64,000 nucleotides of DNA from the NCBI GenBank assembly GCA_023667055.1, contig JAMPAV010000001.1, positions 159,561 to 223,560 on the forward strand. The letters run 5' to 3'. Numbering within the stretch: the stretch's first letter is position 1; the number at the start of each line of letters is the position of its first letter. This stretch comes from Muribaculum sp. GTDB lineage: Bacteria; Bacteroidota; Bacteroidia; Bacteroidales; Muribaculaceae. The notes beneath the pieces were generated by a model. It saw only the letters and a program-made list of their open reading frames with translations, did not search any database and was not told where the DNA came from. This document shows, piece by piece, positions 43,265 to 51,660 of this stretch. The position numbers and the translations under genes were made by a program.

Positions 43265-45171
43265 TAAACAACCCCTTGTCCGCCACCGGCAGAGACATCG
43301 ATGAAATCGGAGGTTTTAACCTCGAGATAAAGTCTGACCGCACGCCCGACGACATCCGCAACAACCGTCCCGGCGAGCAACTCCGGAAGAAGATCCTTTC
43401 CCTTCCGGACTCCCCCGGCGTGTATATGTACCTCGATAAGACCGGCACGGTGATCTATGTAGGTAAGGCAAAAAATCTCAAGCGGAGGGTCACGTCATAT
43501 TTCAACCGCATCCACGACATCCGGCGCACAAACCTTCTTGTCCGCAGCATCGTTGATATGCGTTTCATCGTGGTGCATACCGAGGAGGATGCCCTCCACC
43601 TTGAGAATGCAATGATCAAGGAATATCAGCCGAGATACAACGTGTTGCTTAAGGACGACAAATCCTATCCCTGGATTGTGGTGACAAAGGAGGATTTTCC
43701 CCGAGTTTTCATGACCCGCGAAAAGGGTCTCAACGCCAAATACTATGGCCCATACTCCAAGGAGCAATCGGCAAGGGTCGTACTCCAGCTCATCCGCGAC
43801 ATTTTCCCGCTCCGTAGTTGCCGCCATGCCCTCGACGAGAAGGGAATCGCAAAGGGCAAATATTCCCTTTGCCTCGACTATCACATCAAGAAATGCGGAG
43901 GCCCATGCCGTGGTTTCATCAACAAGGAGCAGTATGGGGAATATGTGGCGAGGGTCAACACCATACTCCGAGGTGACACCCTCGAACTCGAACAGCATTT
44001 GCTCGATGAGATGCAGCGTCTCAGCGAGGATTGGAAATTCGAGCAGGCCCAGGAGGTGAAGGAGAAATACGAGGCTGTAAAGAGTTATAATGCAAAAAGC
44101 GTGATTGCGCGTACCGACACCACCGACCGTGACATCTTCTCATACGTGGCCAATGAAATCGGCGATATCGCCGTGGTCAATTTCATGCATCTTCATAATG
44201 GTGCCGTCACCCAAAGCATCAATCTCGAATATCGCCGGTGCATGGGCGAGAGCCGCGAGGAATTGCTCTCCATGGCGATTGCGGAGGTGGGGAAAAGATT
44301 TGATAGGATTTTTGCCGACATTGTTGTGCCGTTCATCCCGGATGTGGAGTTTGAGAATGTGAAGTTCACTGTCCCGCAACGAGGCGACCTCAAGAAGGTA
44401 CTCGATGTGGCCACAAAGAATGCCACGCAATATCTGAAGGACCGCGAGAAACAGGCGGAGGCCCTCGACCCCGAACGCGGTGTCGAGAAACTGATGGAGA
44501 CGATGAAAAAGGATTTCAGGCTCAGTGTGCAGCCCCGCCATATCGAATGCTTCGACAACTCAAATATCCAGGGCACAAACCCCGTGGCAAGTTGTGTCGT
44601 GTTCAAAAACGGCAAACCGTCCAAGAAGGACTATCGGCATTTCATAATAAAGACGGTGGTGGGCGCCGACGACTTCGCGTCGATGAAGGAGGTGCTCCAC
44701 CGTCGCTACACGCGCATGATGGCTGAGGGAGAGAAACTGCCCGATATGGTGGTGGTGGATGGTGGCAAGGGACAGTTGAGTGCTGCCGTGGAGGCTTTCG
44801 ACGAGATGGGAATCCGGGGTGAGGTGGCTCTTGTGGGTATTGCGAAGCGTCTTGAGGAAATTTATTTTCCCGGTGATACCCTGCCTCTATATATAGACAA
44901 GACGAGCCCGAGTCTTCGCGTGATCCAGGCGCTCCGCGATGAGGCTCACCGCTTCGGCATCACGCATCACCGCGACCGCCGTTCAAAAGGTCAGACCGCG
45001 AGCGAGCTTGATTCCATCAAGGGCATCGGGCCCGCATCGCGCACGGCCCTGATAAAGCATTTCAAAAGCCTGAAGCGTCTCAAGGAAGCCCCGCTCGATG
45101 AGATTGCCAAGATTGTGGGCCCCGCCAAGGCCTCGCTCCTCGCAGCACACTTTGATGCCTCGAAAAATTAG
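43252..45171 (+). CDS. uvrC: excinuclease ABC subunit C
   Basis: A 639-residue nucleotide-excision-repair nuclease that makes both incisions around lesions delivered by UvrA/UvrB. The N-terminal GIY-YIG domain is SPGVYMYLDKTGTVIYVGKAKNLKRRVTSYF. The UvrB-binding UVR motif sits near residues 255-275 (LSEDWKFEQAQEVKEKYEAVK). The C-terminal RNase H-like nuclease has IECFDNSNIQGTNPVASCVVF and MVVVDGGKGQLSAA. Tandem HhH motifs follow (LDSIKGIGPASRTALIKHF, IAKIVGPAKASLLAAHF). About 45 residues precede the GIY-YIG domain, more than usual. No internal Met is available, so the extension is real or the start is a non-ATG codon. Confidence 0.95.
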   Translation: MNDELNNPLSATGRDIDEIGGFNLEIKSDRTPDDIRNNRPGEQLRKKILSLPDSPGVYMYLDKTGTVIYVGKAKNLKRRVTSYFNRIHDIRRTNLLVRSIVDMRFIVVHTEEDALHLENAMIKEYQPRYNVLLKDDKSYPWIVVTKEDFPRVFMTREKGLNAKYYGPYSKEQSARVVLQLIRDIFPLRSCRHALDEKGIAKGKYSLCLDYHIKKCGGPCRGFINKEQYGEYVARVNTILRGDTLELEQHLLDEMQRLSEDWKFEQAQEVKEKYEAVKSYNAKSVIARTDTTDRDIFSYVANEIGDIAVVNFMHLHNGAVTQSINLEYRRCMGESREELLSMAIAEVGKRFDRIFADIVVPFIPDVEFENVKFTVPQRGDLKKVLDVATKNATQYLKDREKQAEALDPERGVEKLMETMKKDFRLSVQPRHIECFDNSNIQGTNPVASCVVFKNGKPSKKDYRHFIIKTVVGADDFASMKEVLHRRYTRMMAEGEKLPDMVVVDGGKGQLSAAVEAFDEMGIRGEVALVGIAKRLEEIYFPGDTLPLYIDKTSPSLRVIQALRDEAHRFGITHHRDRRSKGQTASELDSIKGIGPASRTALIKHFKSLKRLKEAPLDEIAKIVGPAKASLLAAHFDASKN

Positions 45172-45294
45172 GCCGCGGAGCCTGAAAATGGCATAAAAAT
45201 GCCAATTGTGTGCAAAAAAACGGGAAAATATGCACAATGGAGAAAAAAATGTGCAATTTTTGCCGAAAAATTTCTCTATGTGAATTTTTTTGTG

Positions 45295-45302
45295 TAGTTT
45301 TG
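45295..45302 (+). promoter_or_regulatory. -7 box of the acpP/fabF operon
   Basis: TAGTTTTG lies 54 nt before the acpP ATG. No clear TTTG is seen at the -33 distance. Confidence 0.4.
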
Positions 45303-45356
45303 CAGTCCCGAAAGTAAAACAAACATCAATTTATCTAACTCAAAACTATCAAGATT

Positions 45357-45590
45357 ATGTCTGATATCGAAAACAGAGTAAAAGCAATCATCGTCGAAAA
45401 ACTTACAGTTGACGAAAACGAAGTAACACCCGAAGCAGGCTTCAGCACTGACCTCGGCGCTGATTCTCTCGACACCGTAGAGCTCATCATGGAGTTCGAA
45501 AAACAGTTCGGCATCACCATCCCCGACGAGGACGCCGAGAAGATCACTACTGTAGGCGACGCCATCAAGTACATCGAAGAACACGTATAA
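45357..45590 (+). CDS. acpP: acyl carrier protein
   Basis: A 77-residue acidic carrier for fatty-acid synthesis. Phosphopantetheine is attached to Ser37 in the [17 protein letters not shown] signature. The four-helix pattern and length are standard, and the protein is strongly acidic. It is followed after 93 nt by fabF in the same orientation, the classic ACP and condensing-enzyme pair. Confidence 0.97.
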   Translation: MSDIENRVKAIIVEKLTVDENEVTPEAGFSTDLGADSLDTVELIMEFEKQFGITIPDEDAEKITTVGDAIKYIEEHV

Positions 45591-45683
45591 TTTCGACATA
45601 CGAAAATTATCCTCAAGATCAATGGTTTCCAACTCACCGGAGTGGGAAACCACATCTTGAGATAATCTCATTAAGCATCAATC

Positions 45684-46946
45684 ATGGAATTAAAAAGAGT
45701 TGTAATCACGGGCCTCGGAGCCCTCACTCCCATCGGCAACGACGTTGAGACCGCTTGGGAAAACGCCAAGAAGGGTGTCAGCGGAGCCGGCCCCATCACA
45801 CATTTTGACGCATCCCTCTTCAAAACTCAGTTTGCCTGTGAAGTGAAGGACTTTGACCCTTCCGCTCACTTCGACCGCAAGAAAGCCCGTCAGTTGGATC
45901 TGTATGCCATGTATGCTCTCACTGCCGCAAACGAGGCTATCGCAGATTCCGGTCTGGAAAACGAAGGAGTCGATAAAAACCGTGTGGGTGTAATATTCGC
46001 TGCCGGTATCGGTGGCCTTCACACTTTCGAAGAGGAAGCCGGCTACTATGCGATGAACAAGGACAACGGTCCGAAATACAATCCTTTCTTTATTCCTAAA
46101 ATGATAGCGGACATCGCAGCCGGGCAGATTTCCATCGACCATGGCTTCAGAGGTCCTAACTTCGCTACAGTGTCGGCTTGCGCTTCTTCCAACAATGCAC
46201 TTATCGACGCTTTCAACTACATCCGTCTCGGCATGGCCGATGCCATCGTGGCAGGTGGTGCTGAAGCAGCTGTCTATCCCGCTGGTGTAGGTGGCTTCAA
46301 TTCGATGAAAGCCCTTTCCACCCGCAACGACGAACCGGCTAAGGCTTCCCGCCCCATGAGCGGCAGCCGTGATGGTTTCGTAATCGGCGAAGGTGCCGCT
46401 GCTCTCGTCCTTGAGGAACTCGAGCACGCCAAGGCACGTGGCGCCAAAATTTATGCAGAAGTGGCCGGCGGCGGTCTGAGCGCCGATGCCTACCACATCA
46501 CTGCCACTCATCCCGAAGGACTCGGAGCGACCCTCGTGATGGAAAATGCACTTAAGGATGCCGGCATGAAACCGGAAGACATTGATTACATCAACCTTCA
46601 TGGCACTTCCACCCCCGTGGGCGACCTCAGCGAGGCCAAGGCCATAAAGAAGGTATTTGGCGACCACGCCTACAAACTCAACCTAAGCTCCACCAAGTCT
46701 ATGACAGGTCATCTCCTCGGTGCCGCAGGTGCACTTGAGGCTATCTTCACAGTGAAGGCTGTCACTGACAATATCGTTCCTCCTACCATCAACCATGAGG
46801 ATGGTGACAACGATCCCGAAATTGACTATGACATGAACTGGACCTTCAACAAGGCTCAGGAGCGTGAAATAAACGCCGCCCTTTCCAACACATTTGGTTT
46901 CGGAGGCCACAACGCTGCGCTCATCATCAAGAAATACAAGGAATAA
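45684..46946 (+). CDS. fabF: beta-ketoacyl-ACP synthase II
   Basis: A 420-residue condensing enzyme of fatty-acid elongation that joins acyl groups to malonyl-ACP. Catalytic Cys166 is in ATVSACASSNNALIDA. The two His are in INLHGTSTPVGD and KSMTGHLLGAAGALEAIF. The C-terminal NTFGFGGHNAALI is typical. Length matches E. coli FabF. It is cotranscribed with acpP and followed by a terminator at 46968-47010. Confidence 0.96.
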   Translation: MELKRVVITGLGALTPIGNDVETAWENAKKGVSGAGPITHFDASLFKTQFACEVKDFDPSAHFDRKKARQLDLYAMYALTAANEAIADSGLENEGVDKNRVGVIFAAGIGGLHTFEEEAGYYAMNKDNGPKYNPFFIPKMIADIAAGQISIDHGFRGPNFATVSACASSNNALIDAFNYIRLGMADAIVAGGAEAAVYPAGVGGFNSMKALSTRNDEPAKASRPMSGSRDGFVIGEGAAALVLEELEHAKARGAKIYAEVAGGGLSADAYHITATHPEGLGATLVMENALKDAGMKPEDIDYINLHGTSTPVGDLSEAKAIKKVFGDHAYKLNLSSTKSMTGHLLGAAGALEAIFTVKAVTDNIVPPTINHEDGDNDPEIDYDMNWTFNKAQEREINAALSNTFGFGGHNAALIIKKYKE

Positions 46947-46967
46947 CTACTTCTTGCGATTACTCAC

Positions 46968-47010
46968 AGGCCATTCGCGTAAGTTCTGCGTGGATGGCCT
47001 TATATTTTTT
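46968..47010 (+). terminator. rho-independent terminator of acpP/fabF
   Basis: A 12-bp stem with two G-U pairs (AGGCCAT at 46968-46974 pairing with ATGGCCT at 46994-47000, extended inward) is followed by TATATTTTTT. It ends 20 nt before the regulator gene, marking the border of the AT-rich island. Confidence 0.75.
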
Positions 47011-47030
47011 CATAGTTATCTAAAATTATT

Positions 47031-48683
47031 ATGCTCAGACTCAAATCAGATACATTGACAAAAATTTTAATATATTCTTTAATTATCGTTTTTGCTTCTT
47101 GTAGTTTTCACACCAATAAACAACTAGAAGTAATAGAACAGATAATAGAGGAAAATCCTGATTCAGCTTTGCATTTGATCGAAGTGTATGAGATTAAGAA
47201 TGATTTATCGCATGAGGAAGTTGCGCTTTATAACTTGTTGCTTTCTTATGCAAAATATAAAAAATTTATAGAACTAACGAATGATAGTTTACTGAAAGAA
47301 ACGACAGATTATTTCATAAAGAATGGTACGCCTGACAGAGTCGCAATGTCTTCTTTCATTTTGGGAATGACACAATTGGATGAAAAAAAATATGGTGATG
47401 CCGTTGTGTCTTTCAAAAGAGGACTTGATACTGCATCCAAACATGTTTTACCCTTTTGGGAAGGTCAATGTGCAAGGGGGTTGTTCTTGCTATATGGCAT
47501 ATTACATGATAGTTCTGCACAATTGATATTTGCCGAGAGGGAACATAAGGCTTTTTCAAAAGCAAATCATAAAGACTGGATTAATTGGAGCATACTTGAC
47601 ATTGGAGCGGCTCTTTCTAATAATGGTCAATATGAAAAATCTGTTGAAACAACTGATAGATTGATTGAGAATCTGAATAGCGAAACCGATTCACTATTAC
47701 TGGGAGAAGCCTATGCACAACTGGCAGTTGCCCAATATTCACTTGGATTGTCAGACAAGGCAGTAACTAATTATATAAAATCATACAAATTCAAAGGTGA
47801 TTTGGATTATAATGATAAGGCTCTTTTGTCAATGGTAGTTGCGGAAGTTGATTCATCGCGTATTAGTAAAGATTTATTTTCAGTTGCAGAAGACATCTTT
47901 AATTGTTCAGGAAAGAACTTATCCTTTAGTGTATTGGCTGAGAGCGGAGATTTTGAGGGTGCTTATTGGGATTTGGTAAGATATAAAAACGAGCAGGATA
48001 GTGTGCTTTCTGATATAATATATAATAATGTTTCTGAGTCCTTAGATAACTATGAGAAGGCTACTGAATTAATCAATCAAAAGCAACGTGTTAATGAACG
48101 TCTTTTATGGATTGTGTCACTTTTATCATTAGTTTTAATGATGGGTGTCATCATCTTGATATTTAGAATTAAACTTAGTCGAAGAGAAATGATATTACAG
48201 AATTCGTTAGACAATTTGGAGAGTTTGAAAAACGATTTTGCCGATTTGCTGAATAAGAATAAATTTCTGTCAGATTCATTGATTCAATCGATTTTAGATA
48301 AATATGTACAAATAAACTCGTTATGTGACGAGTATTATGAGAAGCAATACTCTCTTGATAAGAAAAACGAACTTGAGTCTATGATAAAAAAGATAAAAAA
48401 GATGTTTTATAAAAAAGATTATATTTCGCAAATCGAAAAAGATGTAGATAGTTATACTAAAGGTTTATTTTCCTCTTTCAAAAGAGATTTTCCTGATTTG
48501 AAGAGTGACGATATAAAACTATATATGTTTTTGGTATTAAACTTTAGTTCCCGGACAATTTCGGTTATAATGGATCTTGAAATCTCTGTAATTTACAATA
48601 GAAAATCACGACTTAAGAAAAAGATTCAAGCTCATACGACACCTATTCGTGATGAATATCTTAGGTATATAGGTGGTTTTTAA
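47031..48683 (+). CDS. membrane-bound TPR regulator with C-terminal DNA-binding HTH
   Basis: A 550-residue protein of a Bacteroidota-specific regulator type. A lipoprotein-like signal (IVFASC) starts it. About 300 residues of TPR-like helices follow (EEVALYNLLLSYAKYKKF, GDAVVSFKRGLDTASKH, LLGEAYAQLAVAQYSLGLSDKAVTNYIKSYKF). Then come one membrane segment (about 363-382, LLWIVSLLSLVLMMGVIILIF), a coiled coil, and a C-terminal domain with DLKSDDIKLYMFLVLNFSSRTISVIMDLEISVIYNRKSRLKKKI, an HTH resembling LuxR-type DNA-binding heads. It presumably senses an outer signal through the TPR part and acts on nearby promoters. The four-gene secreted-protein operon begins 203 nt downstream and is the likely target (inference). 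Confidence 0.75.
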   Translation: MLRLKSDTLTKILIYSLIIVFASCSFHTNKQLEVIEQIIEENPDSALHLIEVYEIKNDLSHEEVALYNLLLSYAKYKKFIELTNDSLLKETTDYFIKNGTPDRVAMSSFILGMTQLDEKKYGDAVVSFKRGLDTASKHVLPFWEGQCARGLFLLYGILHDSSAQLIFAEREHKAFSKANHKDWINWSILDIGAALSNNGQYEKSVETTDRLIENLNSETDSLLLGEAYAQLAVAQYSLGLSDKAVTNYIKSYKFKGDLDYNDKALLSMVVAEVDSSRISKDLFSVAEDIFNCSGKNLSFSVLAESGDFEGAYWDLVRYKNEQDSVLSDIIYNNVSESLDNYEKATELINQKQRVNERLLWIVSLLSLVLMMGVIILIFRIKLSRREMILQNSLDNLESLKNDFADLLNKNKFLSDSLIQSILDKYVQINSLCDEYYEKQYSLDKKNELESMIKKIKKMFYKKDYISQIEKDVDSYTKGLFSSFKRDFPDLKSDDIKLYMFLVLNFSSRTISVIMDLEISVIYNRKSRLKKKIQAHTTPIRDEYLRYIGGF

Positions 48684-48833
48684 AATTAAAAACGCAGGAA
48701 TTTTTCTCATAGTCGGGATTGATATAATACCTAATAGGTTATTGATATATAAATAAGATTTCTGATATTGCTAAATTGTTGTAAAATAATATTATTGCTA
48801 AATTTGAAGATAGAAATATTAATGCTTATGATA

Positions 48834-48864
48834 GTTGTTTTGTAATATAAAATTTGTAAATTTG
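48834..48864 (+). promoter_or_regulatory. promoter of the secreted pseudoprotease operon
   Basis: GTTG (48834-48837) is followed after 19 nt by TAAATTTG (48857-48864), giving a leader of about 15 nt before the ATG at 48887. The surrounding 203-nt spacer is very AT-rich. Confidence 0.6.
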
Positions 48865-48886
48865 TAGTCATCAACCAAAATTAAAT

Positions 48887-49270
48887 ATGACTACAAAAAA
48901 AATTCTCACTGTTGTGGCGTTATGTTTCGCCTCAATTTTCGGTTTTGCCGATACATCTACTCCTACTACTTCTGATAAAAGTGGAAGTTGCATTTTAAGG
49001 CTTGAAAGAAAGGGATCCAAGGTTAAAAGATCTCCTTCAAATATGTTCATAGAATTGACCTATGAACATAATGCACTGACGATTCAGTCTAACTCTTGTC
49101 AGGGAGAGATCACAGTCCTGTTAACCAAATGTGAATCTTCTGAGGAAGAAATGTTTCTTGAGGCATTCATAGGAGGGAGTGTAAAAGTTAATCTGGATTC
49201 TGGACTATATAATGTGACGTCAGAAGTTTCAGATGACTTTGTATTTACTGGAGAGATTTTGATATTTTAG
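48887..49270 (+). CDS. small secreted protein (DUF3244-like)
   Basis: A 127-residue exported protein. The signal peptide is MTTKKILTVVALCFASIFGFA. The mature part looks like one short beta-sandwich: NMFIELTYEHNALTIQSNSCQGEITVLLT and GGSVKVNLDSGLYNVTSEVSDDFVFTGEILIF. The arrangement of a line such as LTIQS...GEITV and a closing LxxGxYxV...FTGE resembles DUF3244 proteins, small Bacteroidota secreted proteins with a C-terminal secretion domain fold. The assignment is tentative. It is the first gene of an AT-rich operon with three larger secreted proteins. Confidence 0.6.
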   Translation: MTTKKILTVVALCFASIFGFADTSTPTTSDKSGSCILRLERKGSKVKRSPSNMFIELTYEHNALTIQSNSCQGEITVLLTKCESSEEEMFLEAFIGGSVKVNLDSGLYNVTSEVSDDFVFTGEILIF

Positions 49271-49303
49271 TTCTCATAATATCATTGCTAATTTATCGAG
49301 AAT

Positions 49304-51004
49304 ATGAAATATTTTGTTATGTGGATAATGGCACTATCAATCATAGTTTTGCCATCTTTTGCCCAATATACACACTCTCTTCAAAAAACAACCATTAGGT
49401 ATATTGATGAAGTTACAAGTAATGATACCAACTTTATCAATCAGAAGATTCCGGCTAAGACCCAACGGGTATCTTGTGACAAAGGTAATATCATATTGAT
49501 ATATGATGAAAACATTCCTGATTCAATAAAAACTGCATTTGAGATTGCGAGACAACTCTGGGAAAATAAAATTAATAATAAACAGCCAATATTTATTCAG
49601 ATGGTGTTCAGATCAATGGAAAAGGAAGTTGCCATTGCTTCTGATGTAATTTATTGGGAAAGCCCCGTTGGTTGTCCGAGTGCATTAAGGTCTCAGTTGA
49701 CCAATAAACCAAGTGGCTCAATGGAATCTCCCGATGGTTTTGTCTATTTCAATTCAAAATTAAACTGGAATTGTAGTTTTACAGATATATCATCAGAAAA
49801 TTACAATCTAACCACTATGGCCTTACGCGGAATTGCAAGATGTCTTGGTTTTGGTTCAAGTATATGCAGGAAAGGGATTGGAACTTTTAAATATTACTTC
49901 GGATGGCCTACTTATTTTGATAAAGGTTTATTCTCGCATGATTCAAGACTATCAGATTTGCAAGAAGGAAGTATGTCAATGACTTCATTTGTTACATCTG
50001 ATGACGTTTACTTTAAAACGTCATCCTCATCATACGATATTTATGCTCCTAAAATTTATCAGGAAGAACATTCGTTGTGCTATCTTAAACAGGATGGGTC
50101 TTTAATGTCCCAAAATTTGGGAATTGGAAATTCATGGCTAAGTATAGATAATTCCACATTAGACATTCTTAACACTATAGGATGGAATATGCCAATGAAT
50201 GGACTTGAAATAAAATGTGATGATATTTCAGATGATGGAATAGGTTCATCGTTTTCTGAGCATACGTTTTTTTTGGCAAAAAATAATGAGAGTATAGAAG
50301 ATTACAATTGGAGTTTTCTTCTTAAAAATAAAAGTGGAAACTTCGAACATGTAATAGATGGGAAGGAAGCAATATTCAAGATAGGAAAAATAGAAAATTC
50401 ATCAGACTATTTTATTAATATTAATGGTGATTTAGAGGGAAAGATTGAATGTATATATTCGGTTAATGGGGAGAAGTGTGAGGCAAATCCGTTCTATGTC
50501 TCCTTGGAATTAAAGCCTATAATAATATCGGTGGATAATATTTCTAAAATTCAAGAAAATTTAGATTTTACATTGAGTCTGAATGTTAATTATTTAGGTG
50601 CTGATTTTGTTACGGTTGAGGTGGAAGAAGAATATAATACCACACTTAGATCCTATAGGTTTGATGAGCCGTTCATTGCTCACGTCTCAACTGGGAAAAT
50701 TTCATCAATGGATTATAGCTGGGTGACGATTATTGTTACGAATAGATATGGTAGCACTTATAAAACTTTAGAATACGAGCCTGCAAATCCATATTATCGA
50801 TCTAAGAAATCAGAAGAAGTAAGCGGTTTACCCAAATTGAATTCCAAAGATCATAGAATTCAATTATTGAGATTGGATGGCACTGTGGCTTACGATGGAA
50901 TAGAGTCTTTAATTGATTATGGAGTATTACATGGAATTTTTGTAAAAAAAGAATATTTGGATGATAACAACGAGATATTAACCAATAAAGTAATTTTGCC
51001 ATGA
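49304..51004 (+). CDS. secreted protein with metalloprotease-like fold and lost zinc site
   Basis: A 566-residue exported protein (signal MKYFVMWIMALSIIVLPSFAQ). The layout follows secreted metzincin-like proteases of Bacteroidota: IKTAFEIARQLWENKINNKQPI, then PDGFVYFNSKLNWN. Where the HExxHxxGF zinc helix should be it has LRGIARCLGF (residues 174-183). Later come DIYAPKIYQEEHSLCYL and the closing LDILNTIGWN. Both zinc His are replaced by Arg (175, 179) and the catalytic Glu by Gly (176), so it should be inactive as a protease. The last 280 residues are Ig-like strands and a short sorting-type tail. It overlaps the next gene by 4 nt. Its downstream relative shows the same loss. Confidence 0.7.
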   Translation: MKYFVMWIMALSIIVLPSFAQYTHSLQKTTIRYIDEVTSNDTNFINQKIPAKTQRVSCDKGNIILIYDENIPDSIKTAFEIARQLWENKINNKQPIFIQMVFRSMEKEVAIASDVIYWESPVGCPSALRSQLTNKPSGSMESPDGFVYFNSKLNWNCSFTDISSENYNLTTMALRGIARCLGFGSSICRKGIGTFKYYFGWPTYFDKGLFSHDSRLSDLQEGSMSMTSFVTSDDVYFKTSSSSYDIYAPKIYQEEHSLCYLKQDGSLMSQNLGIGNSWLSIDNSTLDILNTIGWNMPMNGLEIKCDDISDDGIGSSFSEHTFFLAKNNESIEDYNWSFLLKNKSGNFEHVIDGKEAIFKIGKIENSSDYFININGDLEGKIECIYSVNGEKCEANPFYVSLELKPIIISVDNISKIQENLDFTLSLNVNYLGADFVTVEVEEEYNTTLRSYRFDEPFIAHVSTGKISSMDYSWVTIIVTNRYGSTYKTLEYEPANPYYRSKKSEEVSGLPKLNSKDHRIQLLRLDGTVAYDGIESLIDYGVLHGIFVKKEYLDDNNEILTNKVILP

Positions 51005-51660
51005 AAAATAAAATATCTGTTATTTTGACTGCTTTCATCTTGCTTTCAAATATGAGTCTAAATGCAGAGGATATTCAAAAATTCATTGTTGTTGAGGATA
51101 TCAAATATGATTATGATGTTGATGAAGATTCTGGATTCATAGACTGTATTGGTACGCTTAGCATGACTGTGAACGTTCCCTCAGAATACGCCTATGTCAG
51201 ATTTGATAGATCAGGCCAACACTTGAATGATTCCAGTGAGTTTGGTGCAAGTGCTGCCTCCATGTATGAGGATGCCGGAACCTCATTCAAGATTATAAAA
51301 GAAAACATTTCATGGGGGACATATTTTAAGGCAAGTGTTGTGTTCCCCGATGGAGATCGGTTGTTCACTCCAATATATTGTGTAGACGACTATATAGAAG
51401 ATGAAGATTTAGCTATTTTTAGGTCTCAAAATGATATTGACGAAGTTTTTGTTATGCCGGTTATTATAAAGGCCATAAACAAGACAATCATAATAGAATC
51501 TAACGAAAAAACTTTTTTCAATGTAACTGGAATTGATGGAAAGACAATTTATTCCGGTTATGTTTTTGGCATAATTGAAATCCCTGTCAGTTCGCCAATA
51601 TCAATAGTTAATTATCAGTTGAATAACAAAATTATAACAAAAAAATTGATATGCAAATGA
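51001..51660 (+). CDS. secreted beta-rich protein of unknown function
   Basis: A 219-residue exported protein (signal MKNKISVILTAFILLSNMSLNA). The mature part has strands resembling one Ig-like or lipocalin-sized domain (IGTLSMTVNVPSEYAYVRFDRSG, YFKASVVFPDGDRLFTPIYCVDDY). The C-terminal 70 residues (KTIIIESNEKTFFNVTGIDGKTIYSGYVFGIIEIPV) look like a secretion/sorting domain. No family recognised. It overlaps both neighbouring pseudoprotease genes by 4 nt, so the three should be made in equal amounts and may form a complex (inference). Confidence 0.65.
   Translation: MKNKISVILTAFILLSNMSLNAEDIQKFIVVEDIKYDYDVDEDSGFIDCIGTLSMTVNVPSEYAYVRFDRSGQHLNDSSEFGASAASMYEDAGTSFKIIKENISWGTYFKASVVFPDGDRLFTPIYCVDDYIEDEDLAIFRSQNDIDEVFVMPVIIKAINKTIIIESNEKTFFNVTGIDGKTIYSGYVFGIIEIPVSSPISIVNYQLNNKIITKKLICK

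Noticed and set aside
45690..46667. Long open frame on the minus strand opposite fabF (325 codons)
   Set aside because: Antisense shadow of fabF with no family resemblance.
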